Positions 42,962-51,940 of a DNA stretch of 64,000 nt are shown here, piece by piece. How positions within the stretch are numbered: the first letter of the stretch is position 1; every line of letters begins with the position of its first letter. The DNA lies in NCBI GenBank assembly GCA_963691905.1, contig OY829893.1:124001-188000 (forward strand). Direction: 5' to 3'. This DNA is from QGON01 sp963691905. Lineage in GTDB: Bacteria; Pseudomonadota; Gammaproteobacteria; Chromatiales; Chromatiaceae. The notes under the pieces were generated by a model, which saw only the letters and a list, made by a program, of their open reading frames with translations, had not been told where the DNA came from and ran no database searches. The translations under genes were made by a program, and so were the position numbers.

Positions 42962-43464
42962 TCCTGCTCTCCCTGCTCCGTGGACAGCAATACCCTACAG
43001 TGAGCGGGCAGCTGGTCGATTGCAACATAGATAACGGCGCCCGGTTTATCATTGAGCAGCTGTGTTACATCCGTTTTCGAGATACGGGCGGGGGGGCGGC
43101 CACGACCGGTGAATACCTGCTTGGCCCAGTGAGCACGGACACTGGCAGCCGACAGGCCGGTGACTTCGCGATAAAAGCGCTCACGCAGCGGCTGTTCACT
43201 CCGGTCAAAGGGGATCAGCCCGGAGTTGGTGGGTCCCAGACCCAAAAAGAGATTGGCCGCCTCCTCCCGGGTCAAGGTGGTTACTTGCGTATCCTGCTTG
43301 GCCACAATCAGAATGCCTTCGGCGGCAGCAACGGAAACAGACAAGGAAAGCACCAGCGTACTGGTTAAGGCGATCCCGATAAATCGCGCACAGAGAAATA
43401 GAGGCAGATGGATTCCGCTCATTTTTCTATCTCTAACCATTGATGTCTTGTCATGACTTCGCAT
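42958..43464 (-). CDS. Phosphate-binding-like periplasmic protein (short PstS-like)
   Basis: The 168-residue protein has a signal peptide (IALTSTLVLSLSVSVAAA) and the short PBP-like domain seen in small PstS relatives: LTREEAANLFLGLGPT, LIPFDRSEQPLRERFYREVTG, and KTDVTQLLNDKPGAVIYVAI. It is about half the length of a true PstS. No ABC transporter genes adjoin. Genes like this commonly lie with a porin and a hybrid kinase, as here, and are suspected to present a ligand to the kinase. ATG 43464 is used; ATG 43422 (MSGIHLPLF) is plausible. Confidence 0.8.
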   Translation of the reverse strand: MRSHDKTSMVRDRKMSGIHLPLFLCARFIGIALTSTLVLSLSVSVAAAEGILIVAKQDTQVTTLTREEAANLFLGLGPTNSGLIPFDRSEQPLRERFYREVTGLSAASVRAHWAKQVFTGRGRPPARISKTDVTQLLNDKPGAVIYVAIDQLPAHCRVLLSTEQGEQE

Positions 43465-43596
43465 AGAAAGTTTTCTTTTCGTCTCATCTGATAGTTAATT
43501 TTCGTTTTCTCGCGGCTTCATCCGGCAGAATCCCAACCAAATTTCAATCTGTGCGTCACAGTGTTTATAAAGATTGCTAATGTGATGCGAGTGCTT

Positions 43597-46500
43597 TTAT
43601 ATAGCAGTCACCTCAACTTGTTCGACAAGTGCTGCCAGCACCTTTTCCAGGGCCGCTGCCAGCTCGCCGGCAACGGAATCTGTTGCAGCGTCGCCCTGTT
43701 TCGCATTTGTCTCGACCTGTGTAGCCAGTTGATACAATCTGTTTGCTTCCAGGTTGCCAGCGATACCTTTCAGGCCATGGGCGAGAAAACTCAATTGCGC
43801 GCTGTCGTGAGCATGCGTCGCCTGGCGCAGTTTGTCCGGCGTTTCCTTACAGCTGTTGAGCGCAGTTTGCGCCAGTTTCGTGATAAAGCCTTCACGCCCG
43901 CTATAGCGCTTGCGCAGCGCCTCCCAATCGACCGGGGGATCCCCATCCTGGAGTATGGGTTGGTCAGAGAGATTCTCACTCAACGACGGATTCTCCGCCG
44001 GGGTATGAGAAAGCAAATCTGCAACACTGCTCGAAACATGCTGTAGGATGGCATTGACTAATTCTTCTGCATCTATGGGTTTCGCCACATGATCGACCAT
44101 CCCGCATGCCAGACAGCGGGCCTTCTCTTCAGCCAGCGCATGTGCGGTCAATCCGATTACGGGTAACTTCGCTGACAGTTCGCGTATCCGCTGCGTTGCC
44201 TCATAGCCGCCCATGACAGGCATCTGAATATCCATCAGCACGACATCAAAGGCATTTTTCCCCTGTTCCTGCAGCAGATCCAGCGCCTGCTGTCCGTGCT
44301 CTGCAAATACAACCTGGGCACCTTCCCGATCGAACAGGTCAGCCAGTATCAGCCGGTTGACCTCGATATCCTCTGCGGCCAGCAGGCGTATCCCCTTCAG
44401 ACGTTGGCCAGTTGCTGGAACTGCCTGCGCTGCAGCATCGGGTACAGCTGTGGCAGGTTCCAGAGGCAGATGCAGAATAAATTCACTGCCTCTGCCCAAA
44501 CGGCTTTTTACCTGGATATCGCCCCCCATCATCCTGGCCAGATTGATACTGATCGACAGGCCCAGGCCGGTTCCGCCAAAACGCCGGGTAGTGGAACTGT
44601 CTGCCTGTTCAAAAGGCTGGAACAACTGGGCCAGTTGGTCTTCCGCCATCCCGACCCCGGTATCGCTTACCCGAAACAACAGGGTTTGATTCTGTGCCTC
44701 GACAGTCAGTCTGATCTCACCCTGCTGTGTGAACTTGACGGCATTGGACAGCAGATTGAGCAGGATCTGCTCCAGTCGCAGCGCATCGCTTTTCACCCAT
44801 AATGGTAATCCCTCAGCAAAATCGAGATGGAATGACAACCCCTTCTCCTGCACCTGGCTCTTTACCAGACCGGCCGCTCTATCCACTGAGGCAGTCAAGT
44901 TGAGTGGGCGTTTTTCAATCACCAGCTTGCCGGCCTCTATCTTGGAAAAATCAAGGATATCGTTGACCACCTGCAAAAGGTGTCGGCCAGAGACAGTGAT
45001 CCGTGCAAATATCTCCTCTGCTTTCTCAGTGGTAACGCCACGCTCACCCATCTTCGCCAGACCCAGCACCCCATTCAGTGGGGTGCGAATCTCGTGACTC
45101 ATGTTTGCCACGAAATCACTGCGAACCTTTGCCAGACGCTGAGCCTCGGCTAGTGCTGCCTTTGTAGCGTGCTCCGCCAGCTTGAGACTGCTGATGTCCT
45201 GCACTGTGCCCAGCGCGGAAATCGCCTCTCCCTGGTCATTTATGTGGATCTCTGCCCGCTCCCGCACCCATTTTTCTTTTCCATCCACAATAATACGGTG
45301 TTCTATATCGTAGGGTGCACCCAACTGTGCGGCGTCCCATGCATCCAGTACCCGGTCGGTATCCTCAAGATGAAGGGCGGCCACAAAGTTCCCCAGACTG
45401 ACCGGAGAATCCACTTCCATGCCAAAGATCTGGTAAGTTTCCTTTGACCAGTTCAGCTGGTCGTTAAGGATATCCAGATGCCAGCTGCCCAGGTGAGCAA
45501 TAGTCTGCGCCTGCGCCAGGTTTGCCTCACTCTCGCGCAGGGCATTTTCCATTCGCTTGCGTTGTGAAATATCTTCCACTGAAGACCATATGTATTGCCT
45601 GCCATGTTGCTCGATCAGCTGACCATTGAGGCGTACCGGAACGCGTTTTCCACTCTTGTGCAGGTACTCTTTTTCATAGGGGCCGTAGCGTCCACTCTCC
45701 TGCAATGCCTGAAGTTGCAAGGCTTCCTCTTGCTCAAAATCATGCGGGTGAGATCCCAATACGAAAGCGTTTTGGCCTCATTTTCGTCATAACCGATGAT
45801 TCCCAGGTAGGCTGGGTTGACATCCACCAGCCTGCCATCCATGTCGCACAGGACCAAGCCAATGGGCGAGGTTTCAAATAGCGTGCGGTTATAGACAGTA
45901 ATCTCTTCCAGCTCGGCGGTACGCTCATTCACCAGATGCTCAAGATTCTCCTTATGCAGGGCAAGTGCCTGCTGGGTTTTGCGTATATCGGTAATGTCGT
46001 AACCCTGTGATACCACATGAGTGACCTTGCCATCTGCATCTTGCAGTACGGTGTTGCGCCAGTGGAACAGGCGGCGCGAACCATCTTTCATCAGCCATTC
46101 ATTTTCATAGTTGCCGACGATATTACCGGCGGTAAGATTATTGAAGACACCTTCAACGTCCTCACGGATCTCTTCAGGAATCAGGTATTCCCAAATGGGC
46201 TGACCCTGCAACTCTGCAAATGAAAACCCGGTAATCTCCTCTGCGGCGTGATTGAAGCGGACGATTGTTCCATCCCTGTCCATTACGACGATTATCGAGC
46301 CGGCCGCTTCCACCACCGCATCGACAAAATCTCTTTCGGCACGCAGGCCTTCTTCACTGGCATGTAGCGCCTTCTCGTTGGCATGGTGCTCGATTGCAAT
46401 ACCCGCCAGGTGTGCGAGCTGGGTGATGAGCTCGATCTCTGAGGCTTGTGGTGCCCCGGCTCATGATAGTACAGGGCAAAAGTGCCCAATATTTTACCCT

Positions 46501-48268
46501 GGCGATCACGAATGGGTTCTGACCAACAGGCTGCCAGGCCGGCACGTGCTGCCAGTTCGGCATAGGGCTGCCAATAGGGGTGCTGCTGGATATCCTCAAC
46601 AATCACCTGGCGGTTTTCGTAAGCGGCAGTCCCGCAGGAGCCAACACCACTGCCGATTTTAGTGCCGTGAATTGCCTCATTGTAGAAATCCGGCAGGCTG
46701 GGGGCTGCGCCATTGAGCAGGTGCTGTCCTGATTCGTCCAGCAGAAGGACAGAGCAGAGTGCACCCGGCATTTCTGACTCAACCAGTTGTACAAGTGTTT
46801 CCAGCACCTGTTTCAGTGGCTCGTCCTGCGCCATCTTTTCCAGGATCTTCAGACGCAGCCGCTCGCGCTGTTCGAGTCGTTTACGCGCTGTAATGTCTGT
46901 GGAGATTCCGCATAACCCACGAGTGTTGCCTGCTGCGTCATAGAGAGGAAACTTGACCGAGAGGTAATCATGATTACCATCATCGTGCGGCGCCTGTTCA
47001 TCAAGTTCCTGAAGTTCTCCTGTCTCAAGTACCTTGTTATCAACGGCCCTGAAGGCATCGGCAATTTCTTTGGGGAATATTTCGTAATCAGTCTTGCCGA
47101 AGATCTCCTCGCGAGATAGATGGAACAGCTCTTCAAAGCGTCTGTTGATCAGCAGGTATTTTCCATCGCTATCTTTTAGATAGATAACTGAAGAGGTATT
47201 ATCGAGAATTGATTGCAGGCGCTCTTCGCTGACTTGCACCTTGTCCAACAGCTTTCTGTTTCGATCGTTTTCAAGCGAGATGTGGTCCACCAGAGGGCGT
47301 ACCAGGCGCAGGGTCAGGAAGATACCGATCAACACCAGAATTGATACGGAGAAACCGACATAGGCAGCATGTATTCGCGCGGGGGCATAAAAATCATTCG
47401 CCTGATCAAAAAACAGCAAGACCCAGGCGGAATCGCCGATTTTCTGGTGAACAATGATGCTGCCCCCCTGGGCAGTCTCAACAATATGCAAGCCTTCTAT
47501 TGCTCCGGCCAGGGTTTCATGTACTTCACTGTCAAGAAAGCCTCTGATATCTGACTTTTCAGCCTCGCCGAAGGCAAAATAATATTCCACGCCTGCAGGG
47601 CCAAGGGTACCAATTTGTACACTGCCACGACTTTGCTGGCGCCGGGTAAAGTCCTGGATGGTATCGCTGATACGATGTGTATCGAATGCCACCAGATCGA
47701 TCCCGACTTTGTCGCCTTTTGGGTTGATGATGGGCGCGCTGACAACCAGCCGCTGGTGGCCGTCGACTAGCCCCGGTTTCCCAAGATGGATGGAATCAGC
47801 GAGAAAACCCTCAGGCCTGAGTGATTTCGGGATGGCTTCTCCAACCTCTATCAGCAACCTGCCATCGTTACCCAGACGACTGATGCCGACCATATCCGGC
47901 GCCAGACGCAGTGCATCCGTGAGCTTGGAACGGGAAAAGGCGTTCAGTGCATCCAGTCCGATCAGACCATTTTGGTATTTTTCCAATTCCTGGCGGATGC
48001 GGCTGCGGCTGGTGATCTGTGCGGCAAGATTTTTGAGCCGGGATATCTCGGATTTGATAGTGGTCTTCTGTAACGCCACTTCGAACAGTATCGCTGTTTC
48101 CAGCTGTTCCGCCTGAGACCGGTAGAGCAGCAGTGTGGAAACCGTACCAATCAGGATGCTGGTGATCAGCATGCCCAGCACCACACGCAGCCGCAACTGC
48201 CTGAGCCGCTTGCCGGACAACAGCGGATCTATGGGTGGAGTGGATGAGGTTTTTTCAGACAACTGCAT
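43597..48268 (-). pseudogene. Giant hybrid histidine kinase broken by two single-base frameshifts
   Basis: Three collinear frames make one kinase. Segment 1 (48268 to about 46455) has two membrane helices around a periplasmic Cache-like domain, a PAS domain and a GAF domain. Segment 2 (about 46455 to 45747) has the end of GAF and PAS domains. Segment 3 (about 45747 to 43597) has PAS domains, HisKA (NMSHEIRTPLNGVLG), ATPase, receiver (LMDIQMPVMGG) and Hpt (AHGLKGIAGN). One base is missing at the CCCC run 46454-46457 and one at the GGG run 45746-45748. Adding both gives 4674 bases, exactly 1557 codons plus stop. All domain motifs remain intact, so this is a very recent mutation, a phase-variable gene or an assembly error. 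Confidence 0.88.
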
Positions 48269-48593
48269 ATTGTTCCTTTGCGCACGGGTGCCTGCTATGG
48301 GTTATCAAATACGCCGTGGGTACCCATTATTAATGTCCGTGTTGATATGCACTGCCTCGGTAGTGAGGGATAAAATCCGGTCTGAATATCCTGCTTACAG
48401 ATCACCTCTAGTCATCCCCGCAGCGTGAGAGGGTGCAGCATTGTCTACCAGCAAGAACCCGTGATCTGCTGTGAAATTGGTGCGAAAACAGGCTGATAAA
48501 GTGGAGATACATGGGCTGGGTATCGGCATTGGTTCGTGGAACTTTAATGCCTTGGGGAATTCGGCGCTTGGCCACAGCGGACGTTGTGGCCAA

Positions 48594-48680
48594 AGCAATC
48601 ATGGTGCGCATGGCGCACCCTACCAGATGAATTCAACGTCGCCCTTCATCTTTTCAGGATGGCTTGAACTCCGAAACTTG
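48594..48680. repeat. REP-like element, family A (right half with long tail)
   Basis: AGCAATCATGGTGCGCATGG followed by CGCACCCTACCAGATGAATTC and the tail CGCCCTTCATCTTTTCAGGA then TGGCTTGAACTCCGAAAC. The tail is shared with 56957-57021, showing that the mobile unit is longer than the palindrome. Confidence 0.75.
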
Positions 48681-48867
48681 AGGTACCCATTACCTTGAAA
48701 AAAGGGGCGACCATCCAGGACGATGGAGCTTTACTCGATATATGCCATTTTGGACTGGCAAATCGTTGGAAAAAGAAAACCTGACTGAAACTGATGAAAA
48801 AACCTGCAAGCCAAGCGCAAACATAGCCGGGTAGAATATCCCGCCTGGCAGTAGACGCTCACACAGC

Positions 48868-48895
48868 AAAAAGCGGACAGATAAATGCTTTATCT
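48868..48895 (-). terminator. Possible terminator of the small gene
   Basis: On the minus strand AGATAAA pairs with TTTATCT (three-base loop, 48879-48895), followed four bases later by CGCTTTTTG. The stem is AT-rich and short, so this is a weak terminator at best. Confidence 0.4.
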
Positions 48896-48905
48896 GCTCA
48901 AATCA

Positions 48906-49079
48906 CTACTTTTTCTGCTTTTTCGCCTCATTTTCTGCCCGTTTCGCATAAAACTCTGTACCACAATAGTTCAGGATGTAATCGTCTGCTTCCGGCACCC
49001 CCATCTCCGACAGAGGGATCTCCCGCATGCAGATATCCTGGCTCAGTTTCTCTACTTCAGTTGGTTTCGGCATTGTCAT
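48906..49079 (-). CDS. Small hypothetical protein, 57 aa
   Basis: ATG 49079 is preceded by a perfect GGAGG five bases upstream, which strongly supports translation. The protein is soluble and charged: MTMPKPTEVEKLSQDICM, a middle with PEADDYILNYCGTEF, and a lysine-rich tail EAKKQKK. It has two cysteines. I do not recognise a family. It is divergent from mreB, with an inverted repeat in the shared upstream region. Confidence 0.65.
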   Translation of the reverse strand: MTMPKPTEVEKLSQDICMREIPLSEMGVPEADDYILNYCGTEFYAKRAENEAKKQKK

Positions 49080-49131
49080 AACAACCTCCGGCAAATGTTT
49101 TTTGGCGTAAACTCAGCTAATACCCCAGCTT

Positions 49132-49197
49132 TTCACTTGGGATTTATGGTAAGTATAGACCGTTTCCAGCAACTGTAACTTTTCCATCCCAAGTGAA
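49132..49197. promoter_or_regulatory. 12-bp perfect inverted repeat upstream of mreB
   Basis: TTCACTTGGGAT (49132-49143) and ATCCCAAGTGAA (49186-49197) are exact complements 42 bases apart. TATAGA (49154-49159) between them, 16 bases from TTCACT, could be a -10 box for mreB. The arms could be operator half-sites or a leader stem. Confidence 0.45.
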
Positions 49198-49355
49198 TTT
49201 TGCGACCCGGTTTTCTTGCTCAATACCCGTACCATTGATAGATTACCCGTTTTTACGGTTTCTTCTGGTCATTCGGATCAGGGTCAGGCATCCTGCCACC
49301 TTGTCGCCTCCGATAGCCCGATTTCTCATAACCCACTGCCATACGAAGAATATTT

Positions 49356-50405
49356 ATGCTGTTCCGACGCATACGTGGAATGTTTTCCAACGATCTCTCC
49401 ATCGATCTGGGTACCGCCAACACTCTGATCTACGCTCGCGGCCAGGGTATCGTGCTCAATGAACCCTCCGTTGTGGCCATCCGACAGGACCGCGGTCCCG
49501 GAGGGGCAAAATCCGTAGTTGCTGTCGGTGAGGACGCGAAAAAGATGCTGGGGCGCACGCCGTCCAACATCACCGCCATTCGCCCCATGAAAGAGGGCGT
49601 GATCGCCGACTTCACTGTCACAGAGAAGATGCTGCAGTACTTCATTCACAAGGTGCATGAAACCCGCATCATCCGGCCCAGCCCACGGGTTCTGGTCTGT
49701 GTGCCCTGCGGTTCAACTCAAGTGGAACGGCGAGCCATCAAGGAGTCGGCAGCGGGAGCGGGCGCGCGTGAGGTCTATCTCATTGAAGAACCCATGTCCG
49801 CAGCTATCGGCGCCGGCCTGCCGGTGGATGAAGCGCGCGGCTCCATGGTGCTGGATATCGGCGGCGGCACCTCAGAGGTCGCGGTCATCTCTCTCAACGG
49901 CATCGTCTACGCCAACTCGGTGAGGGTCGGCGGCGACCGTTTCGACGAGGCGATCGTCAGCTATGTGCGGCGCAACTACGGCACCCTCATCGGCGATGCC
50001 ACCTCCGAGAGGATCAAGATTGAGATCGGCTCTGCCTATCCCGGCAACGACGTGAAAGAGATTGAGGTCAAGGGACGCAATCTGGCTGAGGGCATTCCCC
50101 GCAGCTTCACCCTTAACAGCAACGAGATACTCGAGGCACTGCAGGAACCCCTTGCCGGTATTGTCGGCGCCGTTCGCACCGCCCTGGAACAGACCCCTCC
50201 CGAGTTGGGCGCAGACGTGGCGGAACGAGGCATAGTGCTTACCGGCGGCGGGGCACTGCTGAAGGATGTCGATCGGTTGCTGCAGGAGGAGACCGGCCTG
50301 CCGGTGATAGTCGCGGAAGATCCGCTGACCTGCGTCGCCCGTGGCGGTGGACGCGCCCTTGAGCTGATCGATGAACGTGGCGGAGACGTCTTCTCCGTCG
50401 AATAG
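49356..50405 (+). CDS. mreB: Rod-shape actin MreB
   Basis: MreB is the bacterial actin that organises the elongasome along the cell side wall. The 349-residue protein has the actin-fold phosphate loops (SIDLGTANTLIY, VLDIGGGTSEVAVI) and the adenosine motif (GIVLTGGGALLKDVD). The N-terminal MLFRRIRGMFSND is the usual membrane-binding amphipathic segment. It heads the mreB-mreC-mreD-mrdA-mrdB gene run. A hairpin (50411-50430) and a REP element follow its stop and may lower downstream expression relative to mreB. Confidence 0.98.
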   Translation: MLFRRIRGMFSNDLSIDLGTANTLIYARGQGIVLNEPSVVAIRQDRGPGGAKSVVAVGEDAKKMLGRTPSNITAIRPMKEGVIADFTVTEKMLQYFIHKVHETRIIRPSPRVLVCVPCGSTQVERRAIKESAAGAGAREVYLIEEPMSAAIGAGLPVDEARGSMVLDIGGGTSEVAVISLNGIVYANSVRVGGDRFDEAIVSYVRRNYGTLIGDATSERIKIEIGSAYPGNDVKEIEVKGRNLAEGIPRSFTLNSNEILEALQEPLAGIVGAVRTALEQTPPELGADVAERGIVLTGGGALLKDVDRLLQEETGLPVIVAEDPLTCVARGGGRALELIDERGGDVFSVE

Positions 50406-50451
50406 ACCGTTTCCCGCTGCCCGGCGGGAAGCCAGTCAGTCTCTATCATCC

Positions 50452-50511
50452 GCAGGAGCGGCGACCCGCCCGCAATCCTCGGCATGATCGCGCCGGGACC
50501 CCGCTCCTGCG
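50452..50511. repeat. REP-like element, family D, in the mreB-mreC spacer
   Basis: GCAGGAGCGGCGACCCGCC and its near-complement, ending CCCCGCTCCTGC, form a hairpin that stops 7 bases before the assigned mreC start. Combined with the smaller hairpin TTCCCGC/GCGGGAA at 50411-50430 it fills the 112-base spacer. Confidence 0.7.
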
Positions 50512-50517
50512 CGCTGA

Positions 50518-51447
50518 GTGAGTATTGATGCTAATCTGGAAAAGGGTTTACCGGCAATCAAACCGATCTTCACACAGGGACCATCGATCACCTCCCGCCT
50601 GCTCGGCGCGGCGATCCTCTCCATTGTCCTGATGGTACTGGACCATCGACAGAACCATTTGGAGACCCTACGCTCGGCGCTCGCGGTCGCCCTCTATCCA
50701 ATACAGTATCTCGCCACCCTTCCAGCCTCCCTGGTGGAAGAGATGGGTGATGCCTTCTCAACCCGGGGGCAGATCCAGACGGATCGGGAGCGCCTCTCCC
50801 GGGAGAACCTGGAGCTACGTGGCAGATTATTGAAATTCGAGGCCCTGGAGGCGGAAAACATGCGTCTGCGTGGGCTGCTCGACTCCACCTTCAAGATCGG
50901 CGAACGAGTGTTGATTGCCGAGTTGGTTGCAGTGGAGCAGAACCCATTCAGCCAGCAGGTGATCATCGACAAAGGCGACACCTCCGGCACCTTCAACGGC
51001 CAGCCGGTGGTGGACGCCAATGCTGTGGTTGGCCAAGTCATCCATACCGATCCCATCACCTCCACTGTGCTGTTGATCACCGATGCCCGGCACGCCCTGC
51101 CGGTACAGGTCAATCGCAACGGCTTGCGCACCATCGCCCTGGGCACCGGGCTGATCAACGAACTCGAACTGCCCCATCTGCCGAACAATGCCGATATCCG
51201 GCCAGGAGACCTGCTGGTCACCTCCGGATTGGGCGGACGCTTTCCGCCGGGTTATCCGGTGGCTGAAATCACCGATGTCCGTCACGAACCGGGACAACAT
51301 TTCGCCACGGTCTCTGCCCGCCCAACCGCCCATCTGGATCGTATCCGGGAGGTGCTGCTGGTCTGGACACTGAATCCCGATGACCTGTTGCAGGAAGCCG
51401 CAACGAGTCCCGAATCCTCTGCTGATCCTGATGAGGCAAGGCAATGA
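50518..51447 (+). CDS. mreC: Rod-shape protein MreC
   Basis: MreC is a bitopic inner-membrane protein that links MreB to PBP2 in the periplasm. The 309-residue frame starts at GTG 50518. It has one membrane helix (LLGAAILSIVLMVLDHR), a coiled coil (QIQTDRERLSRENLELRGRL) and the beta-rich MreC domain. Family homology starts only at KPIFTQGPS, 14 codons in. The GTG has no ribosome-binding site because a REP element abuts it, while GGAAAAGGG lies about 10 bases before the codon ATC at 50557. The true start is therefore uncertain. Confidence 0.95.
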   Translation: MSIDANLEKGLPAIKPIFTQGPSITSRLLGAAILSIVLMVLDHRQNHLETLRSALAVALYPIQYLATLPASLVEEMGDAFSTRGQIQTDRERLSRENLELRGRLLKFEALEAENMRLRGLLDSTFKIGERVLIAELVAVEQNPFSQQVIIDKGDTSGTFNGQPVVDANAVVGQVIHTDPITSTVLLITDARHALPVQVNRNGLRTIALGTGLINELELPHLPNNADIRPGDLLVTSGLGGRFPPGYPVAEITDVRHEPGQHFATVSARPTAHLDRIREVLLVWTLNPDDLLQEAATSPESSADPDEARQ

Positions 51448-51932
51448 TCGCCCAGCAGCCGAGACGGAGTTATATCGTCTACCTCACCCTCGCCCTCGGT
51501 TTTGTCCTTACGGTGATCCCCCTGCCTGAATGGGCGATCAATTACCGTCCACAGTGGGTCACGCTGATCCTGATCTACTGGTGCATGGCACTGCCAGAAC
51601 GTTTCGGCGTAGGCGTCGGCTGGTTCACCGGCATTCTCCTCGACGTCCTCACCGGCACCCTGCTGGGGCAGCACGCACTTGGACTCGCCCTGGTCGCCTA
51701 TCTGACCCTCAAACTGCACCGCCGGGTGCGGGTGCAGCCTCTGCGCCAGCAGATATTCACAATCTTTGTGCTGCTGCTGGTGGAGCGCCTGCTGGCAATC
51801 TGGGCCACAGGGGCTGCGGGCTATCCAGCGCCCACTCTCTGGTACTGGGCGACGCCGGTGGTGGGCATGTTGCTCTGGCCCTGGATCTACATCATCCTGC
51901 GCGACATCCGCCGTCGTTTCCGCGTCCGCTGA
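51444..51932 (+). CDS. mreD: Rod-shape protein MreD
   Basis: MreD is the polytopic partner of MreC. The 162-residue protein has about five membrane helices and the motifs RPQWVTLILIYWCMALPERFG and GWFTGILLDVLTGTLLGQHALGL found in the family. It overlaps mreC by 4 bases (ATGA) and ends 8 bases before mrdA. Confidence 0.96.
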   Translation: MIAQQPRRSYIVYLTLALGFVLTVIPLPEWAINYRPQWVTLILIYWCMALPERFGVGVGWFTGILLDVLTGTLLGQHALGLALVAYLTLKLHRRVRVQPLRQQIFTIFVLLLVERLLAIWATGAAGYPAPTLWYWATPVVGMLLWPWIYIILRDIRRRFRVR

Positions 51933-51940
51933 CCCTGCCT

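Larger units (their letters stand above)
48269..48905. other. 637-base spacer with a family A repeat
   Basis: No convincing gene is present. Short open frames here have poor composition and no ribosome-binding site. The region holds the kinase promoter on the minus strand (not identified), a family A repeat (48594-48680) and, near the right end, a hairpin downstream of the small gene at 48906. Confidence 0.5.

Noticed and set aside
48395..48598. Minus-strand open frame of 67 codons in the kinase-mreB spacer
   Set aside because: It has no ribosome-binding site, unnatural composition, and runs into a family A repeat.
50411..50430. TTCCCGC/GCGGGAA hairpin after mreB as a terminator
   Set aside because: It has no T tract and mreC-mreD-mrdAB must be expressed with mreB; at most it attenuates.
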